From positions 3,100,001 through 3,164,000 of the forward strand of contig NZ_FMHY01000002.1 in the NCBI RefSeq assembly GCF_900090225.1: 64,000 nucleotides of DNA, read 5' to 3'. The position numbers and the translations under genes were made by a program. A model generated the notes under the pieces. The model saw only the letters and a list, made by a program, of their open reading frames with translations, was not told the DNA's origin and did not search any database. Source of the DNA: Micromonospora eburnea. GTDB taxonomy: Bacteria > Actinomycetota > Actinomycetes > Mycobacteriales > Micromonosporaceae. The stretch's first letter is position 1; each line of letters opens with the position of its first letter. Below, piece after piece: positions 9,171-17,846 of the stretch.

Positions 9171-10004
9171 TCAGACGGAGAGGCCCAGCAGGGCGAGGGT
9201 GTCCTGTTCGAGGATCTGTTCGACGGTCTCGGTACGCACGTGCGGCAGCGTGCCGGCGCGGATACGGGACAGCTCGAACAGTCCCCGGATCGCGTCGTCG
9301 GGCCGCCACAACGGGAAGTCGGAACCGAAGAGCAACTTGTCGACCACGCCCCACTCCTGGGCCCGGACCAGCGCGTGGTACCCGTCGAACGGCCGGGACC
9401 AGCTCGCCGACACATCGGCGAAGACCTTCCGGTTCTTCCGCAGCACGGCCAGCGTCTCGCGCTGCCAGGGGTGCCCGATGTGGGCCATGATCTGCACCAG
9501 GTCCGGGTGCCGGCGGGCCACCTCGTCGATCACCAGCGGCAGGCTGAGCCGCAGGTCACCGACGGGGCTCGGGGTGGTGCCCACGTGCCACAGCAGCGGC
9601 AGCCGGTGCGCGGTGGCCGCGGCGAAGAAGGGGTCGTGGCGCGGGTCGGCGGCGTCGAAGAGCGCCAGCACCGGATAGAGCTTGATGCCGGCCAGCCCGA
9701 GCCGGACCCCCTCGGCCATCTGGTCGAGGACATCCGGGTCGGTCGGGTCGAGCGCCATGAAACCCACGGTGCGGGTACGGGTGGCCGCGCAGAACCGGGC
9801 GACCTCCTCGTGCGGGGTGGCCACGCCGGCCGCGGTCGCCCGGATACCGAAGACCACGGCCACATCCACGCCACGCATCGCGTCGTCGTAGTCCTCGGGG
9901 GTGATCCGTGGCCACGGCCCGCCGTAGACCGGCTGCCAGTGGTCGTGCCACTCACAGCCCCAGTGCTCACCGCGCATGAAGTGGGTGTGAACGTCGATCA
10001 GCAC
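9171..10004 (-). CDS. Amidohydrolase family 2 (decarboxylase/lactonase-type) protein
   Basis: TIM-barrel metal-dependent hydrolase of the amidohydrolase-2 group, 277 residues, which also includes 2-pyrone-dicarboxylate lactonases and ACMSD-type decarboxylases. It opens with the metal motif DVHTHF. IKLYPV, an internal MAHIGHPW histidine, and the terminal metal aspartate in LFGSDFPLW are all present. The GTG start is preceded by GGAGG. It is followed 42 bases on by the unknown TIM-barrel gene and belongs to the same minus-strand set. Confidence 0.85.
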   Translation of the reverse strand: MLIDVHTHFMRGEHWGCEWHDHWQPVYGGPWPRITPEDYDDAMRGVDVAVVFGIRATAAGVATPHEEVARFCAATRTRTVGFMALDPTDPDVLDQMAEGVRLGLAGIKLYPVLALFDAADPRHDPFFAAATAHRLPLLWHVGTTPSPVGDLRLSLPLVIDEVARRHPDLVQIMAHIGHPWQRETLAVLRKNRKVFADVSASWSRPFDGYHALVRAQEWGVVDKLLFGSDFPLWRPDDAIRGLFELSRIRAGTLPHVRTETVEQILEQDTLALLGLSV

Positions 10005-10072
10005 AGGTGGCCTCCGGTGGTCGGGCAGTACGGGGGGTCAGGATGGGCCGGGTGTCGCCGGAGCGGGCGTGG

Positions 10073-10879
10073 TCAGGACAGGGCGCGCCGGGCGAAGCTG
10101 AGCGCGTACTTGAGCTGCGGTTCCTGGGCCAGCGCTCGTGCGGTCTCGGTCAGGACGTCGACGATGGAACGCTGCGCGGGCCCGGTGAGTTCGGCCAGCG
10201 GGCCGGTCACGCTCACCGCCGCCATCACCTCACCGCCGATGGCCAACGGTACGGCGAGACAGCCCACCCCGAGGTCGCCCTCACCGTCGTCGACGGCGTA
10301 GCCGCGACGACGGATCGTGGCCAGCTGCCGCTCCAGTTCCGTACGTCGGGTGACGGTGCGGTCGGTGCGCGCCGGATACGGCTCGGGCGGTAGGTGCGCG
10401 TCAAGCGCGTCGGCGCCGAGGTGGGCGAGGAGGACCTTGCCCAGGCCGGTGTGGAACGCCCCGTCCCGGCTGCCGGTGGTGGCGCGGAACCGCAGCGCGC
10501 GTTCCGGCTCCACCACCGTCAGGTGTACGACGTCGGTGCCTTCCAGCACGCCGAGGTTGGCTGTTTGGCCGGTCCGTTCCGCCAGCGCGGTCAAGGCCGT
10601 GGTGGCGTACGCGGACAGGTCGAGCGCCTCGGCGTACGCGTCGGCCAGGGGCATGACCGCCTGCCCCAGCCAGTAGGTCGGCCGATCGTCGACGCGGATG
10701 ACGTATCCGAGGTCCTGGAGCACGGAGAGCAGCCGGACCAGGGTGCTCTTGGGCAGTTCGGTTCCGGTGTGCAGCTCGGACAGCCCCAGGGGGCGCCCAG
10801 CCCGGGCGAACTCCTCAAGAATGGTGAGTCCACGCGCCAGTGCCGCTGCGTGGTAGCCACGCTCCTCGTTCGAGGTCAT
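10073..10879 (-). CDS. IclR-family transcriptional regulator
   Basis: Regulator of 268 residues with an IclR helix-turn-helix near the N terminus (LGLSELHTGTELPKSTLVRLLSVLQ) and the C-terminal effector domain (HTGLGKVLLAHLG, CLAVPLAIGGEVMAAVSV). It lies 19 bases after the RidA-like gene at 10.9-11.4 kb and 68 bases before the amidohydrolase gene, so it is inside the operon it probably controls. The divergent intergenic region at 11.4-11.55 kb is its most likely operator. Confidence 0.9.
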   Translation of the reverse strand: MTSNEERGYHAAALARGLTILEEFARAGRPLGLSELHTGTELPKSTLVRLLSVLQDLGYVIRVDDRPTYWLGQAVMPLADAYAEALDLSAYATTALTALAERTGQTANLGVLEGTDVVHLTVVEPERALRFRATTGSRDGAFHTGLGKVLLAHLGADALDAHLPPEPYPARTDRTVTRRTELERQLATIRRRGYAVDDGEGDLGVGCLAVPLAIGGEVMAAVSVTGPLAELTGPAQRSIVDVLTETARALAQEPQLKYALSFARRALS

Positions 10880-10898
10880 CGCCCGGACCGCCGCGCCG

Positions 10899-11372
10899 CT
10901 ATCGGCTGACCGAGTCGCGCAGCACCAGCACCGCGTCCGCCTCGACCGGGCTGCCCAGCGGTAGCGCCGCCACGCCGAGCGCGGTACGCACGTGGGCGGA
11001 ACCGCCGAGCACCTCGGTGAACACGTCGGTGGCGGCGTGGGCGACCAGGTGCTGGGCGTGGAAGTCCGGCGTTGAGGCGACGTAGACGGTGATGCGGAGC
11101 ACCGATTCCACCGTGTCGAGTCCGACGGCCTGCTCGGCCTGGGCGAGGAGGTTCAACGCGCACTGCCGGGCGCACCGACGGGCGGTTTCCAGATCGACGT
11201 CGGCGCCAACGGTGCCGGTGGCCACCAGCCCGTTCTCCGCCGCCGCGACCTGACCGGAGAGCCACAGGAGGTTGCCCTCCTGGCGGAAAGTCGCGATCGT
11301 CGCCGGCACGTCCACCGGGCGGGGTTCGGCCGCCCGCGCCTGCTCCAACCGGGCGATACGACTCTGGGACAC
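10899..11372 (-). CDS. RidA-family protein
   Basis: Second RidA/YjgF-fold protein, 157 residues. Recognisable segments are EGNLLWLSGQVAA, CALNLLAQAEQAVGLDTVESVLRITVYVAS and HVRTALGVAALPLGSPVEADAVLVL; the Arg in the VRTALGVAALP stretch is the carboxylate-binding arginine of active RidA enzymes. The GTG start at 11372 has GGAGG at good spacing. A longer in-frame start at 11465 was rejected because it runs through the divergent promoter region. First gene of the long minus-strand set. Confidence 0.87.
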   Translation of the reverse strand: MSQSRIARLEQARAAEPRPVDVPATIATFRQEGNLLWLSGQVAAAENGLVATGTVGADVDLETARRCARQCALNLLAQAEQAVGLDTVESVLRITVYVASTPDFHAQHLVAHAATDVFTEVLGGSAHVRTALGVAALPLGSPVEADAVLVLRDSVSR

Positions 11373-11435
11373 GGGAACCTCCGGGTATGTGTGCGCGGCG
11401 TGTTCCCTCCCGCTCGCGTCCTGATGGCAAGAGAT

Positions 11436-11536
11436 GGAACAGGGTTTTGCGCTGGTGGTCCACACTATCGTGACCAGAAAGCTGCCTTGTCAAGGCCCTT
11501 CATGTTCCTGCTACGGTCAGACGTGGAACAGGATTT
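11436..11536. promoter_or_regulatory. Candidate IclR operator in divergent promoter region
   Basis: The 181-base gap between the RidA-like gene and the aminotransferase is locally AT-richer than its surroundings. It holds a direct repeat, GGAACAGGGTTTT at 11436-11448 and GGAACAGGATTT at 11525-11536, plus an inverted copy TGTTCC at 11503-11508 facing GGAACA at 11525-11530. Such symmetrical GGAACA/TGTTCC elements between divergent catabolic genes next to an iclR gene are what an IclR operator would look like. This is inference; no promoter was tested. Confidence 0.35.
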
Positions 11537-11553
11537 CATGTTAGGAGCAGGGC

Positions 11554-12882
11554 ATGAGCACCAGTACCGATGACGGACATCCGCGCGGTCGTGCGCTGTG
11601 GGAGCGCGCGCGACAGGTGATTCCGGGCGGGGTCAACTCCGCGACCCGTCTGATCGGCCGGCCGTACGCCTTCACCCGCGCCGAGGGCGCCTACCTCTGG
11701 GACGCCGACGGCAACCGCTACGTCGACTACCACGCCGCCTTCGGCGCAATCCTGCTCGGACACCGCGATCCCGCGGTGGACGCCGCGGCGGCCGCTGCCA
11801 CCGCGCAGATCGACCTGGTGGGCCTGGGGGTCACCGAACACGAGGTCCGGATGGCGGAGACGCTGCGAGAGGTGCTGCCCTCGGCCGAGATGACGATCAG
11901 TTGCATGAGCGGCAGCGAGGCGACCGCCCAGGCCGCCCGGCTGGCCCGGGGCGTCACCGGCCGGCGCTACCTGGTCAAGGTCCAGGGCGGCTTCCACGGC
12001 TGGCACGACCCGTTCGCGCGTAACGTCATCTCACCGCCGGAGCGTGCCTACCGGCTCGACCCGCTCTCCTCCGGCATCCTGCCCGACTCACTGTCCGGCA
12101 CCCTGATCGCCGAGTACAACGATCTCGAATCGGTCGAGACCTTCTTCCACGCGTTCCCGGAGCAGATCGCCGCGATCATCGTCGAACCCATTCCGCACAA
12201 CGTCGGGGCGTTGCTGCCCGAGCCGGGCTACCTGGAGGGGCTGCGCGCCATCACCGAACGGGAGGGCGCGGTCCTGATCTTCGATGAGGTGATCACCGGC
12301 TTCCGGCACGCCCTCGGGGGCTACCAGCAGATCGCCGGGGTCACCCCGGACCTGACCACCTTCGGCAAGGCCATGGCCAACGGGTATCCGGTCGCGGGCC
12401 TCGGTGGCTCCCGCGCGTTGATGGAGAACTTCAGCTCCGCCGGAGGCTCGGTGCTGTTGGCCGGAACGTACAACGGCCACCCGGTCGGCGCCGCAGCCGC
12501 GCTGGCCACGATCGACCGGCTCCGTGACACCGACCACTACCCCCGGGTACGGCGCCTCGGTGACCTCATGCGGGCCGGACTGGCCGAGGTGATCAGCGAA
12601 CTCGGGATCCCCGCCCAGGTCGTCGGGGAGGGCTCGGTGTTCGTGGTGTACTTTGTGCCCGAACCGGTGCGCGGCTACCGCGACCTGCTCGGCAACGACG
12701 ACGACGCGTACCGGGAGTTCCACCGCCGGATGACCGACAGCGGATTCCTCATGCTGCCGATGTCGCTCAAGCGCAACCACATCTCCGGTGCGCACACCGA
12801 GGACGACGTGACTCGCACCATCGATGCGGCCCGCACCGTCCTGACCGACATGTGCGCCGACGGCTTCTTCAGTGGACGGTGA
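11554..12882 (+). CDS. Class III PLP aminotransferase (GSA aminomutase-like)
   Basis: PLP enzyme of 442 residues in the glutamate-1-semialdehyde aminomutase branch of class III aminotransferases. It shows GGVNSATR, the substrate-binding SGSEATAQAARLARG, IFDEVITGFRHA and the PLP lysine Lys272 in TTFGKAMANG. Outside tetrapyrrole operons such proteins usually aminate or racemise beta- or D-amino acids. The ATG start has AGGAG seven bases upstream. It is transcribed away from the RidA/IclR/Lut set and is followed by a fumarylacetoacetate hydrolase-fold gene, so it fits a catabolic rather than a haem role. Confidence 0.88.
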   Translation: MSTSTDDGHPRGRALWERARQVIPGGVNSATRLIGRPYAFTRAEGAYLWDADGNRYVDYHAAFGAILLGHRDPAVDAAAAAATAQIDLVGLGVTEHEVRMAETLREVLPSAEMTISCMSGSEATAQAARLARGVTGRRYLVKVQGGFHGWHDPFARNVISPPERAYRLDPLSSGILPDSLSGTLIAEYNDLESVETFFHAFPEQIAAIIVEPIPHNVGALLPEPGYLEGLRAITEREGAVLIFDEVITGFRHALGGYQQIAGVTPDLTTFGKAMANGYPVAGLGGSRALMENFSSAGGSVLLAGTYNGHPVGAAAALATIDRLRDTDHYPRVRRLGDLMRAGLAEVISELGIPAQVVGEGSVFVVYFVPEPVRGYRDLLGNDDDAYREFHRRMTDSGFLMLPMSLKRNHISGAHTEDDVTRTIDAARTVLTDMCADGFFSGR

Positions 12883-12936
12883 GCCGAACCACCGGCCATC
12901 CCACTGTCATCACCCCCGAGAGAGAAAGCGAACGAA

Positions 12937-13794
12937 ATGAGATTTCTGCGCGTAGGCCCCGTGGGCGGTGAGCGGCCCGTCCTGCTCACCGACGACGACA
13001 CCCACTTCGACCTGCGGCCACTGACCGACGACATCGACGGTGGCTTCCTCGCTGCCGACGGAGTTCAGCGGACCCGACGGGCGCTGGACGCCGGTGAACT
13101 GCCCGCCACCTCGATCAGCGGAGAGCGGATCGGTGCACCCCTGGCCAACCCGGGCGCGGTGCTCTGCATCGGAATGAACTATGCCGAGCACGCCGCCGAG
13201 TCGGGCGCCGAACCTCCGGAACACCCGGTGCTGTTCTTCAAGACCCCCAACACGGTGGTCGGTCCGAACGACGACGTACTGCTGCCGCCCGGTGCCGAGA
13301 AGGTCGACTGGGAGGTCGAACTCGCGGTGGTCATCGGCCGGCGCGCCCGCTACCTGGACAGCCCGGCGGACGCGCCCGGGGTGATCGCCGGCTACGCCCT
13401 CGCCAACGACGTGAGCGAACGCGCGTACCAGCTCGACGTCTCCGGCGGCCAGTGGTCGAAGGGCAAGTGCGCCGAGACCTTCAATCCTCTCGGGCCGTGG
13501 CTGGCCACCGCCGACCACGTCGGTGATCCGCAGGCGTTGCGTATGCGTAGCTGGGTCAATGACGAGCCCCGGCAGGATTCGTCCAGCAAGGACATGATCT
13601 TCGGGGTGTACGAACTCGTCTGGTCGTTGAGCCAGTACATGGTTCTCGAACCCGGTTACGTGATCAACACCGGCACTCCGCAGGGTGTGGCCCTGTCCGG
13701 TCGGTTCCCCTACCTCGACGAGGGGGACACGATCCGGATGGAGATCGACCGGCTCGGCAGCATGACCCAGCGGGTACGCCGCGCCACCCGCTGA
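12937..13794 (+). CDS. Fumarylacetoacetate hydrolase-family protein
   Basis: FAH-fold hydrolase or isomerase of 285 residues. After a family-typical N-terminal cap come GMNYAEHAAESG, a VDWEVELAVVIG segment with the metal-binding acids, and VINTGTPQGVALSG near the C terminus. Members cleave or isomerise 2-oxo acids and acylpyruvates, often at the end of a catabolic route. It starts 54 bases after the aminotransferase and is the last gene before a strong hairpin. Confidence 0.9.
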   Translation: MRFLRVGPVGGERPVLLTDDDTHFDLRPLTDDIDGGFLAADGVQRTRRALDAGELPATSISGERIGAPLANPGAVLCIGMNYAEHAAESGAEPPEHPVLFFKTPNTVVGPNDDVLLPPGAEKVDWEVELAVVIGRRARYLDSPADAPGVIAGYALANDVSERAYQLDVSGGQWSKGKCAETFNPLGPWLATADHVGDPQALRMRSWVNDEPRQDSSSKDMIFGVYELVWSLSQYMVLEPGYVINTGTPQGVALSGRFPYLDEGDTIRMEIDRLGSMTQRVRRATR

Positions 13795-13882
13795 CCGGGT
13801 TCCACGCCGATGGTGTCGCCCTTGCCGCCGGCCGGGTCTGGGGCCGATTGCGGCGCCTGTTACGGATGCTGCCGCGGGCGAC

Positions 13883-13920
13883 CGGCGGTCAGGTCGGGTT
13901 TCCACGCGACCTGACCGCCG
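13883..13920. terminator. Bidirectional hairpin terminator
   Basis: A perfect 14-bp inverted repeat, CGGCGGTCAGGTCG at 13883-13896 and its complement at 13907-13920, with a 10-base loop. It sits in the gap between the converging FAH and MFS genes. There is no U run, as is common in actinomycetes. Confidence 0.75.
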
Positions 13921-13971
13921 CCCCGACCCGGGGTCCAACCCATCCGTCGCTCCGGCAACGCGAGAGCACCC

Positions 13972-15195
13972 TCATGCCGGCGTGCGTTGACCGGGCGTCG
14001 CCGGTTCCCCTTCCTCGGCGGTGCCGGCCCGGTCCCGCCGGTCGTGCGCCGAGACACCCCACAGCACCACCGCCCCGAGCAGGGCGGCGACGGGCGCGAT
14101 GGCCAGCCCGTACCGCAGGCCGGTCGACACCAGTGGGCCGGCGAGCGCCGAGCCGGCGGCGCTGCCGATCACGAACGCGGTGGCTACCCACGCGAACGAC
14201 TCGGCCACCGTCCCCGGCTCGGCCAGCCGCTCGGCGGTGAGGAAGATGGCGGTCAGCGTCGGCGGCAGTGCCAACCCGCTGACCACCAGCAGGCCGGCCA
14301 TCGGCACCGGACCCGGGGCGAGCAGCAACGGAAGGTATCCGGCAGCCAGACCGGCGGCCAGCAGCGGCAGCCGGCCCGGTCCGCCCGGCCGAGCCCGGGT
14401 GTAGAGCAACCCGCCGGCCAGCGCGCCGGCCGCCTGCGCCGCGAGCAGCCAACCGCTCAGTCGCCGGTCGCCGACCGCCTCCGCGTACCCGGTCACCGCC
14501 ACCGCGATGCTGCCGACCGCCGCACCGATACCGACCACCCCGGCCACCATGACCGCGAACCGGGGTACGCGCAGCGGCCCCGCCCAGTGCCGTACCGCCG
14601 GAACCCCGCGCCACGCCCGGGCGGCCGGCGCCATCGCGTACGCCGCGGTGCCGACGAGTTGTGCCACCGCGGCGGCGACCAGCCCGGCGGCCGGCCCGCC
14701 CAGGGCGACCGCGCCCAGGGTGACCAGCGGGCCCACCACGAAGATCACCTCCTGGACCGCGATGTCGAGCGTGTACGCCGTCGGCACGGCGGTCGCCGGA
14801 AGCAGACTGGGCCAGAGGGTCCGCAGGCAGGCCTCCAACGGTGGCGTACCGAGCCCGGCCACCGCCGAGCCGATCACCGCACCCGTCAGGTGGCCGCCGG
14901 TCAGCGCCACCACGCTGAACCCGAGGCCGGAGAGGACCGCCGACCCCCACAGCACCGGCGGCTGCCGCCACCGGTCCACCGCCCGGGCCAGCAGAGGCGT
15001 GCCCACCGCCATGCCCGCCGTGTAGGCGGCGACCAGCAGACCGGCGGTGGCCAGACTCAGCGACTGCCGGGCGAACAACAACAGGGCCAGCGGTCCGCTG
15101 GCGGTGGGCAGCCGGCCGACCTGGCTGCTGACGAGGACCCGTAGGACCTGGGGTGCGCGCAGCACCACCCGGATTCCGGAACTGTCGACGGACAT
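13972..15195 (-). CDS. MFS transporter
   Basis: Integral membrane transporter of 407 residues with about twelve hydrophobic segments in two halves, for example PLALLLFARQSLSLATAGLL, VGPLVTLGAVALGGPAAGLV and GLAIAPVAALLGAVVLWGV. Proton-driven export of small molecules is the usual role. The ATG at 15195 is preceded by GGGAG nine bases away and was preferred to the GTG at 15216. It is the nearest transporter to the polyketide cluster but is separated from it by DJ-1, LysR and remnant DNA, so a role in product export is only a guess. Confidence 0.85.
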   Translation of the reverse strand: MSVDSSGIRVVLRAPQVLRVLVSSQVGRLPTASGPLALLLFARQSLSLATAGLLVAAYTAGMAVGTPLLARAVDRWRQPPVLWGSAVLSGLGFSVVALTGGHLTGAVIGSAVAGLGTPPLEACLRTLWPSLLPATAVPTAYTLDIAVQEVIFVVGPLVTLGAVALGGPAAGLVAAAVAQLVGTAAYAMAPAARAWRGVPAVRHWAGPLRVPRFAVMVAGVVGIGAAVGSIAVAVTGYAEAVGDRRLSGWLLAAQAAGALAGGLLYTRARPGGPGRLPLLAAGLAAGYLPLLLAPGPVPMAGLLVVSGLALPPTLTAIFLTAERLAEPGTVAESFAWVATAFVIGSAAGSALAGPLVSTGLRYGLAIAPVAALLGAVVLWGVSAHDRRDRAGTAEEGEPATPGQRTPA

Positions 15196-15526
15196 GAGGC
15201 ATCGCTCCCGGTGCACGCTTCGGGGTTGGGGAAGAAGGGCGTTCGGATCCGGGAGCGGATCAGGGAGCGAAGTCGGCCCGCTCGTGGTCGTTGCCGTACA
15301 GCGGCAGGGCGGGCGTGATCCACTGCGCGTACGCCGCCGCGACGGCCTCCACCGGAATCACCTGCCGACGGTACCCCATCTGCCGGGGCGATGCGGTGCC
15401 CGTCGCGGTGGACTCAATGCGGTGTCCGTCGCGGGCACGATCGCGAGCGGGTGTCCGGCCTCCACCCATCTGCCTGTCCGCCCGCCGGCCGGGCACGCGC
15501 GGCAGAGCAGGTCTTCATCGAGACAG
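15196..15526. other. Gap without a confident gene; possible 39-residue ORF
   Basis: A 331-base stretch between the MFS and DJ-1 genes. Its only coding-like signal is a minus-strand frame at 15260-15379 that would encode 39 residues, starting MGYRRQVIPVE and ending ERADFAP, with mostly G or C third positions. No ribosome site precedes it. It could be a small peptide or the tail of a lost gene. Confidence 0.3.
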
Positions 15527-16198
15527 TCACCGGGCGCTCAGCGCAGCCCGAGCGACGCCAGCGGCCGACTGCGGGTTCTGACCGGTGACGAGCCGCCCAT
15601 CGCTCACCACGTGCTCGGTGAAGTCCGGGCCGGAGACATGGTTCGCGCCCTTGGCGGCGAGCGCGTCGGCGAGCAGGAACGGCACGATGTCGGTGAGCCC
15701 GACCGCGGCTTCCTCGCTGTTGGTGAAGCTCGCCACCCGCTTGCCGGCGACCAACGGTTCACCGCCGGTGAGGGTGAGGTTCACCAGCGCGGCCGGGCCG
15801 TGGCAGACCGCGGCGATCACGCCGCCGGCCTCGTAGACGGCGCGACCGACCCGCTCGACGTCCGGCGAGGTCGGGAAGTCCCACATGGTGCCGTGGCCGC
15901 CGACGAAGAACACGATGTCGTAGTCGGACGGATCGACATCGGCAAGGCTCGGCGTGTCCGCGAGTTGGGCGGCGATGTGCGGGTCGGCCAGGAACTCTCG
16001 CTGCGTGGGGTCGTCCTCGTCGCGGCCGTCCTCGGGAGGCGTGCCGCCGGCGATCGAGGCGATGTCCACCACGTATCCGGCGTCGGTGAAGACCTTCCAC
16101 GGGTCGGCGGCCTCGCCGACGTAGTAGCCCGTCCTGCGGACCCCTCCGAGGTCGTCGTGACTGGTGAGGACGAGCAGAGCACGGGAGGTGTCGGTCAT
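15527..16198 (-). CDS. DJ-1/PfpI-family protein (Hsp31-like)
   Basis: Class I glutamine amidotransferase-like protein of 223 residues. The nucleophile cysteine is in AVCHGPAAL, with the DJ-1 glutamate region before it and a GGHGTMWDFP loop. Hsp31-type members act as glyoxalase III or deglycase and stress chaperone. The ATG start begins MTDTSRALLVLTSHDDLGG. It is 122 bases downstream of the LysR gene on the same strand. Confidence 0.87.
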   Translation of the reverse strand: MTDTSRALLVLTSHDDLGGVRRTGYYVGEAADPWKVFTDAGYVVDIASIAGGTPPEDGRDEDDPTQREFLADPHIAAQLADTPSLADVDPSDYDIVFFVGGHGTMWDFPTSPDVERVGRAVYEAGGVIAAVCHGPAALVNLTLTGGEPLVAGKRVASFTNSEEAAVGLTDIVPFLLADALAAKGANHVSGPDFTEHVVSDGRLVTGQNPQSAAGVARAALSAR

Positions 16199-16320
16199 GG
16201 GAACGCCTTCTCTCGGGAACGTATGTCGGCCCCTCCGGGCGTGTTCCAGGCTAGAAAGCAGCACCCTCACGGGCGTAACCGAAAGACCGATACCGGGTAT
16301 CGGCAACTCGGCAACCCGGG

Positions 16321-17215
16321 TCAGCTCGCGGCGTCGCGAGCGATCGCCGTGATCGCCTCCCGCACCGTCGCGATCACCGGGTCCGGCAAGCCGCGGGGCC
16401 GGCGGGTGGCGATGAACAGCGTGTTCAGCGGGGCCACCTCCGGTGCGTGCAGCAGCGTGAGGGACGCTGCTCTCAGGTGGTCATTGACCAGATAGTCCGG
16501 AAGCACCGTCATGCCTGCGCCATCGAGCGCGAGCCGTAGCAGTGTGCGCAGGTCGGGGGCGATCAGGCGGACCGAGAGCCCGGAGGGACGGCGGCCGAAG
16601 ACGCTTCGCCAGTATCGGCGGATGATCGGCAGCTCCGGCCCGTAGGACAGCAGCGGGACCGAGTCCACTCCCTCCTCGGCCGCCTGCTCCTGCCAGCGCG
16701 GATGGGCGACCAGCGCGAACTCCTCGTCGTAGATCGGCTCGACCGACAGACCCGGACCACGGGCCGGGAGCGCGCTGACCAGCACATCCGTCGCGCCCGC
16801 CCGGAGACCGTCGATCAGCTCGTCGGCCAGGCCGAACCGGGCTGCGATCCGGACCCCGGGACGGGACACGGGCCGGCAGCGCGGGCAGGATCACCTCGGA
16901 CAAGAACTCTGCCGGGCCACCGACGAATACCGTGCGCCCGCCACCGTCGCCCTCGTCGGCGGCGCTGACCGATGCGGCCAACGCATCCACTGGCGCGGCG
17001 ATCCGTGCCGCGAGTTCGATGCCGCGATCCGTGGCCCGCACGCCCGACGGGCTGCGATCCAGTAGGCGATACCCCAGGCTCCGCTCCAAACGGGCGATCT
17101 GCTCGGACACCGAGGACTGCGCGGTTCCCAACTCGCCGGCCGCGGCCGAGAACGAACCCGCACGGAACACCGCGATGAACACCTTGAGCGCATCCCAGGA
17201 GACGTTCCGCTCCAT
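16321..17215 (-). pseudogene. LysR-family regulator with a frameshift
   Basis: LysR-type regulator split between two frames. The N-terminal helix-turn-helix is intact (MERNVSWDALKVFIAVFRAG, then SAAAGELGTAQSSVSEQIARLE), and the frame stays coding to LSEVILPAL. From 16875 downwards the frame one base away continues with RPVSRPGVRIAARFGLADEL and a complete effector domain ending at 16321. Joining them by removing one base at 16876 gives a normal 297-residue LysR protein. So either one extra base was sequenced in the GCCGGCC run or the gene is broken. Probable targets are the adjacent DJ-1 gene or itself. Confidence 0.8.
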
Positions 17216-17846
17216 CAGCTCACCTTCCTCGCGCCTGAACCGTCATCCTGCCGCGCGGGCGGAGTACGTGAGCATGCCGAGGCCGCGTGGCCGGGGCGGG
17301 GCGCCGGCCAGTTCGTCGGCGCGGACGCCGCCGCCGTCGGTCGGAGTCTTCTGGCCCCAGGCCACGGCCAGGGCGTAGCCCATGTGCCGGCCCCGCAGCG
17401 ACGCCGAGACCTGCTGTCCCTGCCGTAGCCTCGTCAGCGGTCACCCGCCGGGGGCCGGCGCATCGCCGAAATCCGCCGACTCATCAACACCCTCGTCCTC
17501 GCCACACCGCCAGCACCAACGCACACGCTGCGCTGGTCGATCTGGCCTGTACAGTGATCCGAACAACTTCGTACAGACAGACTTCTTTTGCTGCCTGTGT
17601 GGGCGTGACATGCTGATGGCGTATTCAAGGATCGCTTGTCGACCCTTTCCCGGCGGACGCCGCTCTACGGGTTGAGGGGTGGTTCTGGCGAATGTGATCT
17701 GGTGGATTGATGTTAACCGCGGCACACATCAGGTTCGGCTTCCTCGCGCCGCTGGAGGTCGCTCTCTCGCTTCCGCGCGTCGGGGCGTTCGATTCGTGTA
17801 GGACCCGTGCGCGGACAGCCCACCCACTGACGAGAAGGGTGTCAAC
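17216..17846. other. Gene-poor stretch with gene remnants, left cluster border
   Basis: A 631-base stretch without a complete gene. The first 230 bases hold a minus-strand coding remnant (listed separately). On the plus strand 17450-17557 reads as RRIAEIRRLINTLVL then a tail HTLRWSIW to a stop, resembling the C-terminal end of actinomycete transposases, but without an N terminus or inverted repeats. From 17550 base composition drops, with GTACAG at 17549 and 17571 (22 bases apart), then the fkbG leader. Confidence 0.35.
17243..17440 (-). pseudogene. C-terminal fragment of an unidentified protein
   Basis: This minus-strand frame encodes about 66 residues up to a TGA, containing RHMGYALAVAWGQ and a Pro/Arg-rich tail ending TYSARAAG. 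An in-frame stop at 17441-17443 cuts it off from any N-terminal part. The only ATG, at 17383, would give 46 residues and lacks a ribosome site. It is more protein-like than the alternative frames but may simply be a decayed gene end. I do not recognise the family. Confidence 0.3.

Noticed and set aside
17549..17576. GTACAG direct repeat with 22-base spacing as a SARP site
   Set aside because: Only two short copies, 270 bases from fkbG, with no -10 at the right distance; kept only as a note.
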